Assembly: GCA_947627215.1 (NCBI GenBank)
Contig: CANQVD010000013.1
Coordinates: 1-64,000 of the forward strand
Reading direction: 5' to 3'
DNA: 64,000 bases
Source of the DNA: an uncultured Eisenbergiella sp.
Lineage (GTDB): Bacteria; Bacillota; Clostridia; Lachnospirales; Lachnospiraceae
Of the stretch, positions 1 through 9,907 are shown one piece after another (position 1 is the stretch's first letter; each line of letters opens with the position of its first letter). Made by a program: the position numbers and the translations under genes. A model generated the notes under the pieces. It was not told the DNA's origin and ran no database searches. It was given only the letters and a program-made list of their open reading frames with translations.

Positions 1-13
1 AAAAAAATTTGAC

Positions 14-42
14 AAAAAAATACAGGCTTTATGCGGCCTGCA
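14..42 (-). terminator. minus-strand intrinsic terminator
   Basis: Read on the minus strand, a 7-bp stem (TGCAGGC pairing with GCCTGTA, one G-U pair) is followed at once by a run of seven U. No protein gene on the minus strand precedes it inside the window, so it most likely ends a non-coding transcript that starts near 215. Confidence 0.5.
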
Positions 43-215
43 GCGATTTTTCCTTTATTTAACTGTCGAAGACCCGTTTGTTTTTGATGACGGCCTGCGG
101 ATCGCAGCCGTGGGATAAGCGTGCGCCAAACGCTTACCCCACTTTTCGGCTCTGCAGACGCCTCCTGTCGGTTCGCGTTGGGTCGTGTCTTATCTTGGTC
201 TTAGTATGTTCGCGG
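14..215 (-). ncRNA. candidate structured RNA, family unknown
   Basis: This stretch has no convincing protein gene. On the minus strand it ends in an intrinsic terminator, contains a long hairpin (positions 110-122 pair with 130-142, 12 of 13 bases) and a smaller CTGCG/CGCAG hairpin, and its ends can partly pair (AAGACC with GGTCTT). A TATAAT lies on the minus strand at 224-229, which would give a transcript of about 200 nt. The size and the long-hairpin shape would suit a 6S-like RNA, but I cannot match conserved 6S bases, and there is no tmRNA tag or SRP loop. The RNA call is inference; only the hairpins and terminator are directly visible. Confidence 0.3.
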
Positions 216-347
216 GGGACGGAATTATAATGGTAGTTTCTGGGAGTGCGGTCCGCGCTCCGCGTCCGGGATTGTTACGTATATTTTCAGTACATTTTCA
301 GTATTTCAATATCATGAATAAAAATGCTGGTATTTTCCGGGCAGATA

Positions 348-356
348 TGCTATAAT
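348..356 (+). promoter_or_regulatory. extended -10 promoter of tig
   Basis: TGC-TATAAT forms an extended -10 element about 135 bases before the tig start codon. There is no good -35 hexamer, which is usual for extended -10 promoters. A second TATAAT at 226-231 could also contribute. Confidence 0.55.
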
Positions 357-490
357 CGTAAAATGACTGCGGGTATGCCCATTTCCGGCTTTTGCGGCGC
401 GGAAAACGAGGGAGAGAAGTCCCGCCGGCGTATCATATTATAAGGAAAGAATTTGTTACGGACAGGCGTAATACGAGGAGGAATCAGCAC

Positions 491-1780
491 ATGGAGTTAC
501 AGATCGAAAAACTCGAAAAGAACATGGCGAAACTGACGATCGAGGTCCCTGCGGAGGAGTTTTCCAGGGCAGTGGAGGCTGCTTATCAGAAGAATAAGAA
601 CAAGATCAACATTCCCGGCTTCCGGAAGGGAAAAGCGCCGAAGAAGATGATCGAGCAGATGTTCGGCAAGGGCGTTTTTTATGAGGATGCGGCCAATATC
701 GTCATCCCGGACGCGTATGAGAGTGCGCTGGAGGAGTGCGGGGAGAACGTCGTTTCCTCTCCCAAGGTGGATCTGGTGCAGATCGAGGAGGGAAAGCCCT
801 TCATCTTTACGGCGGAGGTGGCGCTGAAGCCGGAGGTGACGCTGGGCGCCTATAAGGGCGTGCAGGTGCCGAAGGCCGACACCGCCGTGACGGAGGAGGA
901 GATCGAGGCGGATCTGAAGGAGCAGCAGGAGAACAGCGCCAGAACCGTCACAGTGGAGGGAAGACCTGTCGCGGACGGCGATATCGCGGTCATCGATTTT
1001 GAGGGCTTTGTGGACGGCGTTCCCTTCCAGGGCGGAAAGGGCGAGAACCACAGCCTTACCATCGGCTCTCATTCCTTCATCGATAATTTTGAAGAGCAGC
1101 TCATCGGGAAAAACGCGGGGGATTCCTGCAGCGTGCATGTGACCTTCCCGGAGGATTATCAGGAGAAGTCCCTGGCCGGAAAGCCTGCCGTTTTTGAGGT
1201 TACGGTCAGGGAGATCAAGGAAAAACAGCTTCCGGAGCTGGACGACGAGTTTGCCGGCGAGGTTTCCGAATATGATACGCTGGATGAATTAAAAGAGGAT
1301 ATTCGGAAGAAACTGGAGGAGAAGAAGGCTGAGGAAGCGAAGAACGCCAGAGAGGATGCCGCGGTCGAGGCCGTTGTCGCCGGCGCGCAGATGGAGATCC
1401 CGGAGGCGATGATTGAGACGCAGCAGCGTCAGATGGCGGACGATTTCGCGCAGCGGCTGCAGATGCAGGGGCTGACCATCGATCAGTATTTCCAGTTCAC
1501 CGGGCTGGACTATGAGAAGCTGGTGGAGGAGATGAAGCCGCAGGCGGAGCGCAGGATCAGATCCAGACTGGTGCTGGAGGCGGTCGCGGCCGCGGAAGGC
1601 ATCGCGGCCTCCGAGGAGGAGTATGAGGCGGAGATCGCCCGTATGGCCGAGATGTATCAGATTGAGGCCGATAAGGTGAAAACGCTGCTGGACGAGAGCG
1701 GGAAGAAGCAGATCCTGGAGGATCTGGCTGTGCGGAAGGCGGCAGAATTTGTGACAAAAGAAGCGGTGGAAGCGGAATGA
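491..1780 (+). CDS. tig: trigger factor
   Basis: Ribosome-associated chaperone with peptidyl-prolyl isomerase activity that binds nascent chains at the exit tunnel. The 429-residue product has the ribosome-binding signature GFRKGKAP (residues 43-50), a central FKBP-type domain (about 150-240) and the helical C-terminal arms, close to the usual 430 residues. An in-frame ATG at 392 would add 33 residues without homology; I prefer ATG 491 because GAGGAGG lies 9 bases upstream and the protein then begins with the normal family start. It leads the common clostridial order tig-clpP-clpX-lon. Confidence 0.97.
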   Translation: MELQIEKLEKNMAKLTIEVPAEEFSRAVEAAYQKNKNKINIPGFRKGKAPKKMIEQMFGKGVFYEDAANIVIPDAYESALEECGENVVSSPKVDLVQIEEGKPFIFTAEVALKPEVTLGAYKGVQVPKADTAVTEEEIEADLKEQQENSARTVTVEGRPVADGDIAVIDFEGFVDGVPFQGGKGENHSLTIGSHSFIDNFEEQLIGKNAGDSCSVHVTFPEDYQEKSLAGKPAVFEVTVREIKEKQLPELDDEFAGEVSEYDTLDELKEDIRKKLEEKKAEEAKNAREDAAVEAVVAGAQMEIPEAMIETQQRQMADDFAQRLQMQGLTIDQYFQFTGLDYEKLVEEMKPQAERRIRSRLVLEAVAAAEGIAASEEEYEAEIARMAEMYQIEADKVKTLLDESGKKQILEDLAVRKAAEFVTKEAVEAE

Positions 1781-1873
1781 TCTCTTCCCCGAAAAGAAGC
1801 GGGACCGATCATTCGCCGGATCAGAGCGGAATCATTCATTTGCCGCATGCGCGGCACGGCGGGAGGATATACC

Positions 1874-2470
1874 ATGAGCCTTGTACCTTATGTCATTGAG
1901 CAGACGAGCCGGGGAGAACGTTCCTACGATATTTATTCCAGGCTGTTAAAGGAGCGGATCATTTTTCTGGGAGAAGAGGTCAATGAAGTGACCGCCAGCC
2001 TTGTGGTGGCGCAGCTTCTGTTCCTGGAATCGGAGGACCCCGACAAGGATATCCATCTTTACATCAACAGCCCCGGCGGTGTCATCACCGCGGGCATGGC
2101 GATCTACGACACGATGAAATATATCAAATGCGACGTGTCCACGATCTGTATCGGCATGGCGGCCAGTATGGGCGCGTTTCTGCTGGCGGGCGGCACGAAG
2201 GGGAAGCGGATGGCGCTCCCCAACGCAGAGATCATGATCCATCAGCCCAGCGGAGGAGCCCAGGGACAGGCGACCGATATCGAGATCAACGCGCGGCACA
2301 TCCTGAAGATCCGGGAGCGCCTGAACCGCATTATGGCGGAGAACACCGGGAAGGAGTATGAGGTCATCGCGGCCGCCACTGAGCGGGATAACTGGATGAC
2401 GGCGCAGGAGGCAAAGGAGTACGGCCTGATCGATATGGTCGTTTCGTCCCGCGAGGATTTTCAGAACTGA
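1874..2470 (+). CDS. clpP: ATP-dependent Clp protease proteolytic subunit
   Basis: Serine protease that forms the double heptamer barrel and degrades substrates unfolded by ClpX or ClpC. The 198-residue product has the full catalytic triad at the canonical positions Ser98 (GMAASMG), His123 (MIHQP) and Asp172. The chosen ATG has GGGAGG 7 bases upstream; an ATG 27 bases earlier lacks this site. It follows tig by 93 bases and precedes clpX by 44 bases, so tig-clpP-clpX may be one transcript. Confidence 0.98.
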   Translation: MSLVPYVIEQTSRGERSYDIYSRLLKERIIFLGEEVNEVTASLVVAQLLFLESEDPDKDIHLYINSPGGVITAGMAIYDTMKYIKCDVSTICIGMAASMGAFLLAGGTKGKRMALPNAEIMIHQPSGGAQGQATDIEINARHILKIRERLNRIMAENTGKEYEVIAAATERDNWMTAQEAKEYGLIDMVVSSREDFQN

Positions 2471-2514
2471 GAAGAATGTATGGAAAGCCGCAGATGCGGC
2501 GGAAGTGAGGGAAA

Positions 2515-3795
2515 ATGGCAGGCAGGATTTCTGACGATCAGGTGAGATGTTCCTTTTGTCACAAGACCCAGGATCAGGTGCGCAAGCTGATCGCGGGGCC
2601 GGACGGGGTCTATATCTGTGACGAATGCGTGGATATCTGCGCCGAGATCATCGAGGAAGGCTTTGACGACAGCGACAGCGGAGAGCTGGATGCGCTGGAC
2701 ATCAATCTGCTGAAACCGGCACAGATCAAGGAGTTTCTGGACGAATATGTGATCGGGCAGGAGGAAGCCAAGAAGGTGCTTTCCGTGGCGGTGTACAATC
2801 ACTATAAGCGGGTCATGGCGAAGGACGACGAAGACGGCGTGGAGCTGCAGAAGTCCAATGTCCTCATGCTGGGCCCCACAGGAAGCGGCAAGACCTATCT
2901 CGCTCAGACGCTGGCCAGGATCATCAACGTCCCCTTTGCCATCGCGGACGCCACGACGCTGACGGAGGCGGGCTATGTGGGTGAGGATGTGGAAAATATT
3001 CTCTTAAAGCTCATCCAGGCCGCCGATTATGATGTAGAGCGGGCACAGCTCGGCATTGTTTATATCGATGAAATTGATAAAATCTCCAAAAAGGGGGAGA
3101 ATGTTTCTATCACCAGAGATGTTTCCGGCGAGGGCGTGCAGCAGGCGCTTCTGAAGATCATCGAGGGAACGGTGGCGAACGTCCCGCCGCAGGGCGGGCG
3201 CAAGCATCCGCAGCAGGAGCTGATCCCCATTGACACGACCAATATCCTGTTCCTCTGCGGCGGCGCATTCGACGGCATTGACCGCATCGTGGAGACGCGC
3301 CTGGACCGTAAGAGCATCGGCTTCAACACGAAGATCACCTCCAACCGGGAGCGGGAGCTGGGAGAGCTTTATGCGGAGGTGACGCCGCAGGATCTGGTCA
3401 AGTACGGCCTGATCCCGGAGTTCGTGGGGCGTGTGCCGATCTGCGTCGCGCTGGAGGGCTTGGGCCGGGAGGCGCTGATCCGGATCCTGACGGAGCCCAA
3501 GAGCGCGCTGGTCCGGCAGTATCAGAAGCTGTTCGGCTATGACCATGTGAAGCTGACCTTTGAGCGGGAGGCGGTGGAGGCGATCGCGGACCGCGCGCTG
3601 GAACGCAGGACCGGCGCCAGAGGCCTGCGCTCCATCATGGAAAAGGTGATGATGGACATCATGTACCAGATCCCCTCCGATCCGACGATCACCCAGTGCG
3701 TCGTCACCCGGGAAGCCGTGGAAGGAACCAGCGGGCCGATGGTGGTGAGACGGGAAAAGCAGGGATTGCTGGACGGCTTCAGGGAAGCGAAATAG
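2515..3795 (+). CDS. clpX: ATP-dependent Clp protease ATP-binding subunit ClpX
   Basis: AAA+ unfoldase that recognises substrates and feeds them into ClpP. The 426-residue protein starts with a zinc-binding domain (Cys12, Cys15, Cys35, Cys38), then Walker A GPTGSGKT (120-127), Walker B around IVYIDEID (181-188) and an IGF loop (268-270) that docks on ClpP. The IGF loop fits the adjacent clpP gene being its partner. Its length is typical of ClpX, and the start has a GTGAGGG ribosome-binding site. Confidence 0.98.
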   Translation: MAGRISDDQVRCSFCHKTQDQVRKLIAGPDGVYICDECVDICAEIIEEGFDDSDSGELDALDINLLKPAQIKEFLDEYVIGQEEAKKVLSVAVYNHYKRVMAKDDEDGVELQKSNVLMLGPTGSGKTYLAQTLARIINVPFAIADATTLTEAGYVGEDVENILLKLIQAADYDVERAQLGIVYIDEIDKISKKGENVSITRDVSGEGVQQALLKIIEGTVANVPPQGGRKHPQQELIPIDTTNILFLCGGAFDGIDRIVETRLDRKSIGFNTKITSNRERELGELYAEVTPQDLVKYGLIPEFVGRVPICVALEGLGREALIRILTEPKSALVRQYQKLFGYDHVKLTFEREAVEAIADRALERRTGARGLRSIMEKVMMDIMYQIPSDPTITQCVVTREAVEGTSGPMVVRREKQGLLDGFREAK

Positions 3796-3889
3796 ACGGC
3801 CGCAGGCGGATCTGTGCGCGGTTTCGGCCCTGCGGTCCGCAGGAACGCTTTTTCGGGGGCGGTGCGGATGAAATCATGACAGGAAAGGC

Positions 3890-3915
3890 AGCGCCGCCCA
3901 TTACCGGGCGGCGCT
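3890..3915 (+). terminator. GC-rich hairpin between clpX and lon
   Basis: A perfect 10-bp stem (AGCGCCGCCC / GGGCGGCGCT) with a 6-nt loop lies between clpX and lon. Only a short TT follows, so it is a weak terminator or a processing/attenuation hairpin rather than a clear intrinsic terminator. Confidence 0.4.
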
Positions 3916-3984
3916 TTGTGCCGGAAGGTGCGGACGGGCATGTGTCCGTCCGGCCGGAGGTTCCGGAAAGAGGATAGGATAACG

Positions 3985-6318
3985 ATGGAAATGAGACAGG
4001 AGCTGCCGGCGGTGGCGCTGCGGGAATTGGTGGTACTGCCGGGGATGATCATACATTTTGATCTGAGCAGAAAGAAGTCTATCCGGGCCGTGGAGAAGGC
4101 GCTGGAGGGGGACGGGCGCGTTTTCCTGGTGGCGCAGAGAAAGGCGGAGCAGGAGGAGGTCGGGCTTGAGGACCTTTATGAGACGGGCTGTATCGCCTGC
4201 GTTCGCCAGATGTCCAGGCTGCCGGACGGGCTGGCGCGGGTGATGGTAGAGGGGCAGTCGAGGGCCCTGCTTCGCGCGCTGTCGGAGGAGGAAAAGCACT
4301 ATCTGCTGGCCGGGGTGGAGCTTTGTGAGCAGGAGGGGGAGCAGGAGCTGCCCTATACCCTTCTGGAGGGAGAGGCCATGGGGCGCAGCATCCGGGAGCT
4401 CTTCGCCCAGTACTGCGCGGCGTATCCCAGAGCGGGGCGTACGCTTCTGCGCCATATGGACGATATCAGCGAGCTGGGGAAGCTTCTGGATCAGGTCGCC
4501 GAAAACCTGCCGGTGGATTACCGGCAGAAGCAGCGGGCGCTGAGCGCCGTGGATGTACAGGAGCGCTACACGGTGCTGGCCGGGATCCTGACGGACGAGA
4601 TGGAGGTCGCGAAGATCCGGGGGGAGCTCTCCCAGAAGGTTCGGGAGCGCCTGGAGAAAAATCAGAAGGAATATGTGCTGCGGGAGCAGCTTCGCTATAT
4701 CCGGCAGGAGCTGGGAGAGGATGAGGCATCCGAACAGGAGGAATTTGAACGCCGTCTTTCCGCTCTGAAAGCGCCGGCGGAGATCCGGGAGACGATCAGG
4801 AAGCATATCTCGCGCCTGAAGACGCTGTCAAATTCCGGCGCGGAGTACAGCGTGGAGCGCAACTATATCGATACGCTGCTGGAAATGCCCTGGGACAGGG
4901 CCACCAGGGACAATACGGACATCGGCCGGGCGCAGGCGATTCTGGAGCGGGACCATTACGGGCTGGAGCAGGTCAAGGACCGGATCCTGGAATTCCTGGC
5001 CGTGCGTTCCTTCACGAAAAAGGGAAGCGGCACCATCCTCTGTCTGGTGGGGCCGCCCGGAACGGGCAAAACGTCCATCGCCCGCAGCGTGGCGGAGGCG
5101 CTGGGCCGCAAATATGTCCGCGTCTGTCTGGGCGGCGTCCGGGACGAGGCGGAGATCCGGGGACATCGGAGGACCTATATCGGGGCCATGCCGGGCCGGA
5201 TCGCGGATGCGCTGCGTCAGGCCGGGGTGAAAAATCCGCTGATGCTGCTGGATGAGATCGACAAGGTCTCCTCCGATTACAGAGGCGATGTGGCCTCGGC
5301 GCTGCTGGAGGTCCTGGACGGCGAGCAGAACGCGCATTTCCGGGATCATTATCTGGAACTGCCGCTGAATCTGTCCGAGGTTTTGTTCATCGCCACAGCC
5401 AACACCACCGATACCATCGCGCGGCCGCTTCTGGACCGGATGGAGGTGGTGGAGGTCGCCAGCTATACGGCCAACGAAAAGTTCCACATCGCGAAGGAGC
5501 ATCTGCTGGCAAAGCAGTTTAAGAAGAACGGTCTGGACGGTGGCAAGCTTCGGGTGGGCGACGCGGCCCTTCGGGAGATCATCGAATCCTATACGAGAGA
5601 GGCAGGCGTCCGGGAGCTGGAGCGCCGGATCGGCGCCATTTGCCGCAAGGCGGCCAGAGAGCTTTTGCAGACCAGAAAGACGATGGTAAACGTCAATGTC
5701 CGGAATCTGGGGAAATATCTGGGAAAGCGCAAATATCTGCCCTTGAGGGCCAATGAGCAGGATGAGGTGGGCGTGGTGCGCGGTCTGGCCTGGACCGGCG
5801 TGGGCGGCGAGACGCTGCAGATCGAGGTGAACGTCATGCCCGGCAAGGGAGAAGTGGAGCTGACCGGGCAGCTTGGCGATGTGATGAAGGAGTCCGCGCT
5901 GGCCGGCATCAGCTATATCCGTTCGGTCGGCGCGCGCTACGGCATCGGGAACGAGGCGTTCAGGGAAAACGATTTCCACATCCACATTCCGGAGGGCGCG
6001 GTGCCCAAGGACGGCCCCTCCGCCGGCATCACCATGGCGACGGCCACGCTTTCCGCGCTGACCGGAATCCCGGTGCGGGCCGACGTGGCCATGACCGGAG
6101 AGATCACGCTGCGCGGGCGGGTGCTTCCCATCGGCGGCCTGAAGGAGAAGCTGCTGGCGGCGAAGACGGCCGGGATCGGAACGGTTCTCGTTCCGCACAG
6201 GAACCGGCCGGATGTGGAGGAGATCTCTCAGGAGATCCGTTCCGGCATGGAGATCGTTTTTGTCAGCAATATGGACGAGGTGACGGAGCACGCGTTCCGG
6301 AAGGAAGAAAAGCCATGA
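3985..6318 (+). CDS. lon: ATP-dependent protease La (Lon)
   Basis: Cytoplasmic AAA+ serine protease that degrades damaged and regulatory proteins. The 777-residue product has an N-terminal substrate domain, Walker A GPPGTGKT at 356-363, and the catalytic dyad Ser679 (in PKDGPSAG) and Lys722 (in GLKEK), the same numbering as E. coli Lon. I prefer ATG 3985 over an upstream ATG at 3916 because the AGGAT-type site is close and the extra 23 residues look unlike Lon. Its stop overlaps the engB start by four bases. Confidence 0.97.
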   Translation: MEMRQELPAVALRELVVLPGMIIHFDLSRKKSIRAVEKALEGDGRVFLVAQRKAEQEEVGLEDLYETGCIACVRQMSRLPDGLARVMVEGQSRALLRALSEEEKHYLLAGVELCEQEGEQELPYTLLEGEAMGRSIRELFAQYCAAYPRAGRTLLRHMDDISELGKLLDQVAENLPVDYRQKQRALSAVDVQERYTVLAGILTDEMEVAKIRGELSQKVRERLEKNQKEYVLREQLRYIRQELGEDEASEQEEFERRLSALKAPAEIRETIRKHISRLKTLSNSGAEYSVERNYIDTLLEMPWDRATRDNTDIGRAQAILERDHYGLEQVKDRILEFLAVRSFTKKGSGTILCLVGPPGTGKTSIARSVAEALGRKYVRVCLGGVRDEAEIRGHRRTYIGAMPGRIADALRQAGVKNPLMLLDEIDKVSSDYRGDVASALLEVLDGEQNAHFRDHYLELPLNLSEVLFIATANTTDTIARPLLDRMEVVEVASYTANEKFHIAKEHLLAKQFKKNGLDGGKLRVGDAALREIIESYTREAGVRELERRIGAICRKAARELLQTRKTMVNVNVRNLGKYLGKRKYLPLRANEQDEVGVVRGLAWTGVGGETLQIEVNVMPGKGEVELTGQLGDVMKESALAGISYIRSVGARYGIGNEAFRENDFHIHIPEGAVPKDGPSAGITMATATLSALTGIPVRADVAMTGEITLRGRVLPIGGLKEKLLAAKTAGIGTVLVPHRNRPDVEEISQEIRSGMEIVFVSNMDEVTEHAFRKEEKP

Positions 6319-6929
6319 TCATCAAAACCGTGAACCTGGAGACGGTCTGCGGCGTCACCAGCCGGCTGCCGGACAACCGGCTGCCCGAGGTCGCCTTTGC
6401 GGGAAAGAGCAATGTGGGAAAATCCTCGCTGATCAACGCTGTTATGAACCGCAGGAGCTATGCGCGGACATCCGCGCAGCCCGGCAAAACCCAGACCATC
6501 AACTTTTATAACGTCAACGATGCGTTTTATCTGGTGGACCTGCCCGGTTACGGCTATACGAGGGCCAACGAGCAGGTGAAGGCGCAGTGGGGGAAGATGA
6601 CGGAGCGGTATCTGCACGGCTCCCGGAGCCTGCGGGCGGTTTTCCTGCTGCTGGATATCCGGCACGCGCCCTCCGCCAATGACAGGCAGATGTATGACTG
6701 GATCCTGCAGTACGGCTACAGGCCCGTCATCATCGCCACCAAGCTGGACAAGATCAACCGCAGCCAGATCCAAAAGCAGGTGAAGCTTCTGCGGGACGGG
6801 CTCGGGGCCGGAACGGAGACGGCGGTCATTCCGTTTTCCGCGCTCACCAGACAGGGCCGGGAGGAGATCTACGCGATGCTGGAGGAGCTGCTGGGGCAGG
6901 GGGAGCCGCAAGATGAGGGAACCTTATAA
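6315..6929 (+). CDS. engB: ribosome biogenesis GTP-binding protein
   Basis: Essential GTPase of the YsxC/YihA family that helps assemble the 50S subunit. The 204-residue protein has G1 GKSNVGKS (30-37), a G3 motif DLPG (75-78) followed by YGY, and G4 TKLD, all intact. The ATG overlaps the lon stop (ATGA), which implies translational coupling; lon-engB is a conserved order in Firmicutes. Confidence 0.96.
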   Translation: MIIKTVNLETVCGVTSRLPDNRLPEVAFAGKSNVGKSSLINAVMNRRSYARTSAQPGKTQTINFYNVNDAFYLVDLPGYGYTRANEQVKAQWGKMTERYLHGSRSLRAVFLLLDIRHAPSANDRQMYDWILQYGYRPVIIATKLDKINRSQIQKQVKLLRDGLGAGTETAVIPFSALTRQGREEIYAMLEELLGQGEPQDEGTL

Positions 6930-8082
6930 AAAATATGTCAAGGTCGTCCTGAATCTGCTGACGGCCTTTGTGATCCTGCTGTTCGCCGTGTTCGTGCTGC
7001 CGGGGCTCATCGGTTTTTTCATGCCGTTTGTGATCGGGTGGATCATCTCCATGATCGCCAATCCGCTGGTGCGCTTTCTGGATGAAAAGCTGAGAATCCG
7101 GCGGAAGGCGGGATCGGCCATCGTCATCATCACGGTCATCGCGCTGATCCTTCTGGCGGGCTACTGGGGCGTCAGCGTGCTGGTGCGGGAGGGAACGGAT
7201 TTCGTGCGGGAGCTGCCGGAGCTCTGGAGCTCCCTGCAGGCGGATCTGAACCATGCGGGACAGGCGGTGGGGAGCTATGTGCGCTATTTTCCGCCCCATC
7301 TCCAGAGCACGGCCAACAATCTGGCGGAAACGGTCAACGACTTTCTGGGCGGCGTCGCCAACGAGCTGAGCAGTCCGACGGTGAACGCGGTGGGCAATAT
7401 CGCGCGGAACATCCCGTCGATTTTTGTGAGCGTGGTCATGTGCCTTCTGTCCGCGTACTTTTTTGTGGCGCAGCGGGAGGAAGTGATCCGCGCGTTCCAT
7501 ACCCATGTGCCGTCGGGTCTGCGGCAGAAATGGCTGCTGATGTATACCGGCATGGTGGATGCGGTGGGCGGATATTTCAAGGCCCAGTTCAAGATCGAAT
7601 TCTGGATGTATTTTCTGCTGCTCATCGGCTTCCTGATCCTGAAGGTGGATCATGCGGCGTTCATCGCGCTGGGGATCGCGATCCTGGACTTTTTTCCGGT
7701 GTTCGGGACCGGGACCGTGCTGATCCCCTGGGCGCTGGTGCGGATCCTGGGCGGCGGCTACAAAATGGCGGTGGGACTTCTGATCATCTGGGCCGTGGGT
7801 CAGTTGGCCAGACAGGTGATCCAGCCCAAAATCGTGGGGGATTCCATGGGCGTGCCGGCGCTGCCCACGCTGGTGCTTCTGTACATCGGATACCGGCTGG
7901 GCAGTGTGGGAGGCATGATCATCGCGGTCCCCGTCGGCCTCATTCTGGCGAAGATGTATCAGGCCGGTTTCTTTGAGACCACAGTGGACAGCCTGCGGAT
8001 CCTGATACACGGGTTCAACCGCTTCCGCCGTCTGACGGAGGCGGATAAAAAGGAGAACGACGATGAAAGTGGCGGTTTATAA
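6913..8082 (+). CDS. AI-2E family transporter, YtvI-like sporulation membrane protein
   Basis: Polytopic membrane protein of 389 residues with about eight hydrophobic segments: two near the N terminus, then a hydrophilic stretch (about 95-160) and a C-terminal bundle with the glycine-rich family signature around residues 225-340. Members of this family (PF01594) include the sporulation protein YtvI of spore formers and small-molecule exporters; which applies here is inference. It overlaps engB by 17 bases and the next gene by 20, so the three are probably co-translated. Confidence 0.8.
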   Translation: MREPYKKYVKVVLNLLTAFVILLFAVFVLPGLIGFFMPFVIGWIISMIANPLVRFLDEKLRIRRKAGSAIVIITVIALILLAGYWGVSVLVREGTDFVRELPELWSSLQADLNHAGQAVGSYVRYFPPHLQSTANNLAETVNDFLGGVANELSSPTVNAVGNIARNIPSIFVSVVMCLLSAYFFVAQREEVIRAFHTHVPSGLRQKWLLMYTGMVDAVGGYFKAQFKIEFWMYFLLLIGFLILKVDHAAFIALGIAILDFFPVFGTGTVLIPWALVRILGGGYKMAVGLLIIWAVGQLARQVIQPKIVGDSMGVPALPTLVLLYIGYRLGSVGGMIIAVPVGLILAKMYQAGFFETTVDSLRILIHGFNRFRRLTEADKKENDDESGGL

Positions 8083-9046
8083 TCTCCGGCCCTTTGACGA
8101 GGCCGAATGGTTTGCCTATTACGCGAAGGAGCTGGGGCTGGAGCTGGTGACCTGTCCCGACGCGCCTTCCCTGGAAAACGCGGGGCTTACCGCGGGATGT
8201 CTGTGCGCGGATATCATCACCTCCCCCATCAACCGGGAGCTGATGGCGGCCTTTGCCGCAAACGGCGTGAAATATCTGGTGACCCGTACCATCGGGTATG
8301 ACCACATCGATCTGGAGGCGGCCAGGGAATTCGGCATCCGTGTGGGCAACGCGCCCTACGGGCCGAACGGGGTGGCGGATTATGCGGTGATGCTGATCCT
8401 CATGAGCATCCGGCGCATGAAGCGGATCCTGCAGCGGACGCGGCTCCAGGATTATACGCTGGACGGGATCCAGGGCAGGGAGCTGAAGGATCTGACCGTG
8501 GGCGTCATCGGCACCGGGCGCATCGGCAGAACCGTGATCGGGAACCTTTCGGGCTTCGGCTGCCGCATCCTCGCCCATGATCTGATCGAGAACGACGCGG
8601 TGAAGGCGCAGGCGTCCTATGTGAGCCTGGAGGAGCTGCTGGCGCAGTCGGACGTGATCACCCTGCATACGCCGCTGACGGAGGAAAATTATCACCTGAT
8701 CAATGCGCAGACCATCAGCAGGATGAAGGACGGCGTGGTCATCGTGAACACTGCCCGGGGCGGTCTGATCGATTCGGAGGCGCTGATCGCGGCCGTTGAA
8801 AGCGGCAAGGTGGGCGCCGCGGGTCTGGATGTGGTGGAAAAAGAGTTCGGACTGTACTATTATGATCATAAAAACGATATCCTGAATAACAGGGAGCTGG
8901 CGATCCTGCGCAGCTTCCCCAATGTGACGGTTTCCCACCACATGGCCTTTTACACGGACAACGAGGTCAAAACCGTCATCCGGGATTCCCTCGCAGGCTG
9001 CCGGCTGTTCGGCGAAGGAAAGAAGAATCCCTGGGAGGTCGCCTGA
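8063..9046 (+). CDS. D-isomer-specific 2-hydroxyacid dehydrogenase (D-lactate dehydrogenase-like)
   Basis: NAD-dependent reductase of 2-keto acids, most like the D-lactate dehydrogenase/VanH branch. In 327 residues it shows the Rossmann motif GTGRIG (150-155), the substrate-binding Arg232 in NTARGG, an acidic residue in the DVVEKE stretch and the catalytic His in SHHMAFYTD (292-293). AAGGAGAA sits just before the start. A role in fermentative D-lactate production is the likely one, but other 2-keto acids cannot be excluded from sequence alone. Confidence 0.87.
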   Translation: MKVAVYNLRPFDEAEWFAYYAKELGLELVTCPDAPSLENAGLTAGCLCADIITSPINRELMAAFAANGVKYLVTRTIGYDHIDLEAAREFGIRVGNAPYGPNGVADYAVMLILMSIRRMKRILQRTRLQDYTLDGIQGRELKDLTVGVIGTGRIGRTVIGNLSGFGCRILAHDLIENDAVKAQASYVSLEELLAQSDVITLHTPLTEENYHLINAQTISRMKDGVVIVNTARGGLIDSEALIAAVESGKVGAAGLDVVEKEFGLYYYDHKNDILNNRELAILRSFPNVTVSHHMAFYTDNEVKTVIRDSLAGCRLFGEGKKNPWEVA

Positions 9047-9084
9047 TGGGCGTAAAAAAAACGCGCGGCGGAGGTTTTTGACTG

Positions 9085-9594
9085 GTGACGAAGGTCTGGC
9101 GTGCATTGCGGCACTGTCTGGAGACGGAAGATGAAAAGGCCGCGGGGACGAAACGCGCCCTGAAAGGGATTTTCTTCATTTATCTGATCCTGCTGCTCCG
9201 GGTCATCGTGTTCAAATATCCGCCGGAGCTGCTTTCGGAGATCCGGCGTTCCTGGGGGAAGGACGTGATCCTGGAGGGGCTCGCCACGGCGAACTTCACG
9301 CTGTTTCACACGATTACAATGTATATCCGCTACTGGGGGCAGTTGAACAGTTTTGAGAATCTGTTCGGCAATGTGGTCTGCTTTGTTCCCTTCGGTTTTT
9401 TGCTGCCCTTTCTGCATCCGGACAGCAGATACGCGTGGGTGCTGCTCATAAACGCGTTCCTGTTCGTGAGCGCGATCGAGGTGTTCCAGCTCGTCACGGC
9501 TTTTGGCGCTTTTGACGTGGACGATATCCTGCTCAACTGCTTCGGCGCGCTGCTGGGGCATATGCTGTTCCGGCTGTGCGGGATCCGGACATGA
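9085..9594 (+). CDS. VanZ family membrane protein
   Basis: A 169-residue integral membrane protein starting with GTG, with GGAGG 10 bases upstream. It has a hydrophobic segment near residues 28-42 and three more between 90 and 165, and the family-typical acidic signature DVDDILLN before the last helix. VanZ-like proteins (PF04892) can raise tolerance to teicoplanin or similar lipoglycopeptides, but most chromosomal copies have no known role. The gene ends 12 bases before the first giant hairpin element. Confidence 0.82.
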   Translation: MTKVWRALRHCLETEDEKAAGTKRALKGIFFIYLILLLRVIVFKYPPELLSEIRRSWGKDVILEGLATANFTLFHTITMYIRYWGQLNSFENLFGNVVCFVPFGFLLPFLHPDSRYAWVLLINAFLFVSAIEVFQLVTAFGAFDVDDILLNCFGALLGHMLFRLCGIRT

Positions 9595-9606
9595 AGCCGT
9601 CCGCCG

Positions 9607-9846
9607 CCCCGGCGCTGCATCCGTTTCCGCCTGTGCCCCGGAGCGTCCCGCCGGCCCCCGGCCGCGCATATCGTCCGGGTTCCCGGACCGTAGAAAAGCG
9701 CCGGCACTTGGACCGCGTCCTATGCGGCCTTACGTGCCGCTGCGCTTTTCTTCCGAGCGCGAGCGTGTCCGGAAACGGACGGTACGCGCGGCCGGGGGCC
9801 GGCGGGACGCTCCGGGGCACAGGCGGAAACGGATGCGGCGCCGGGG
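9607..9846 (+). repeat. giant intergenic hairpin, copy 1
   Basis: A 240-base inverted repeat fills nearly all of the gap between the VanZ-like gene and the epimerase gene. Its outer arms (about 73 bases each, with few mismatches; the innermost 34 bp are perfect) enclose a 95-nt core at 9680-9774. The core starts TTCCCGGACCGTAGAAAA and ends GTGTCCGGAA. The same core occurs at 18606-18697 and 26043-26137, in the same orientation, with different outer arms. The side hairpin of the core is partly decayed here (CTTCC facing GCGAG). No T-run follows. Confidence 0.9.
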
Positions 9847-9907
9847 AAGGGGCAGAAGCGGCTTCCGTGAGCGGAAGAGATTTGGGAGAGAAGGAGGAGG
9901 GACGCGC

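Noticed and set aside
9503-9907. Upstream extension of the epimerase frame through the giant hairpin
   Set aside because: The added 135 residues come from palindromic DNA, and a strong AGGAGG supports ATG 9908.
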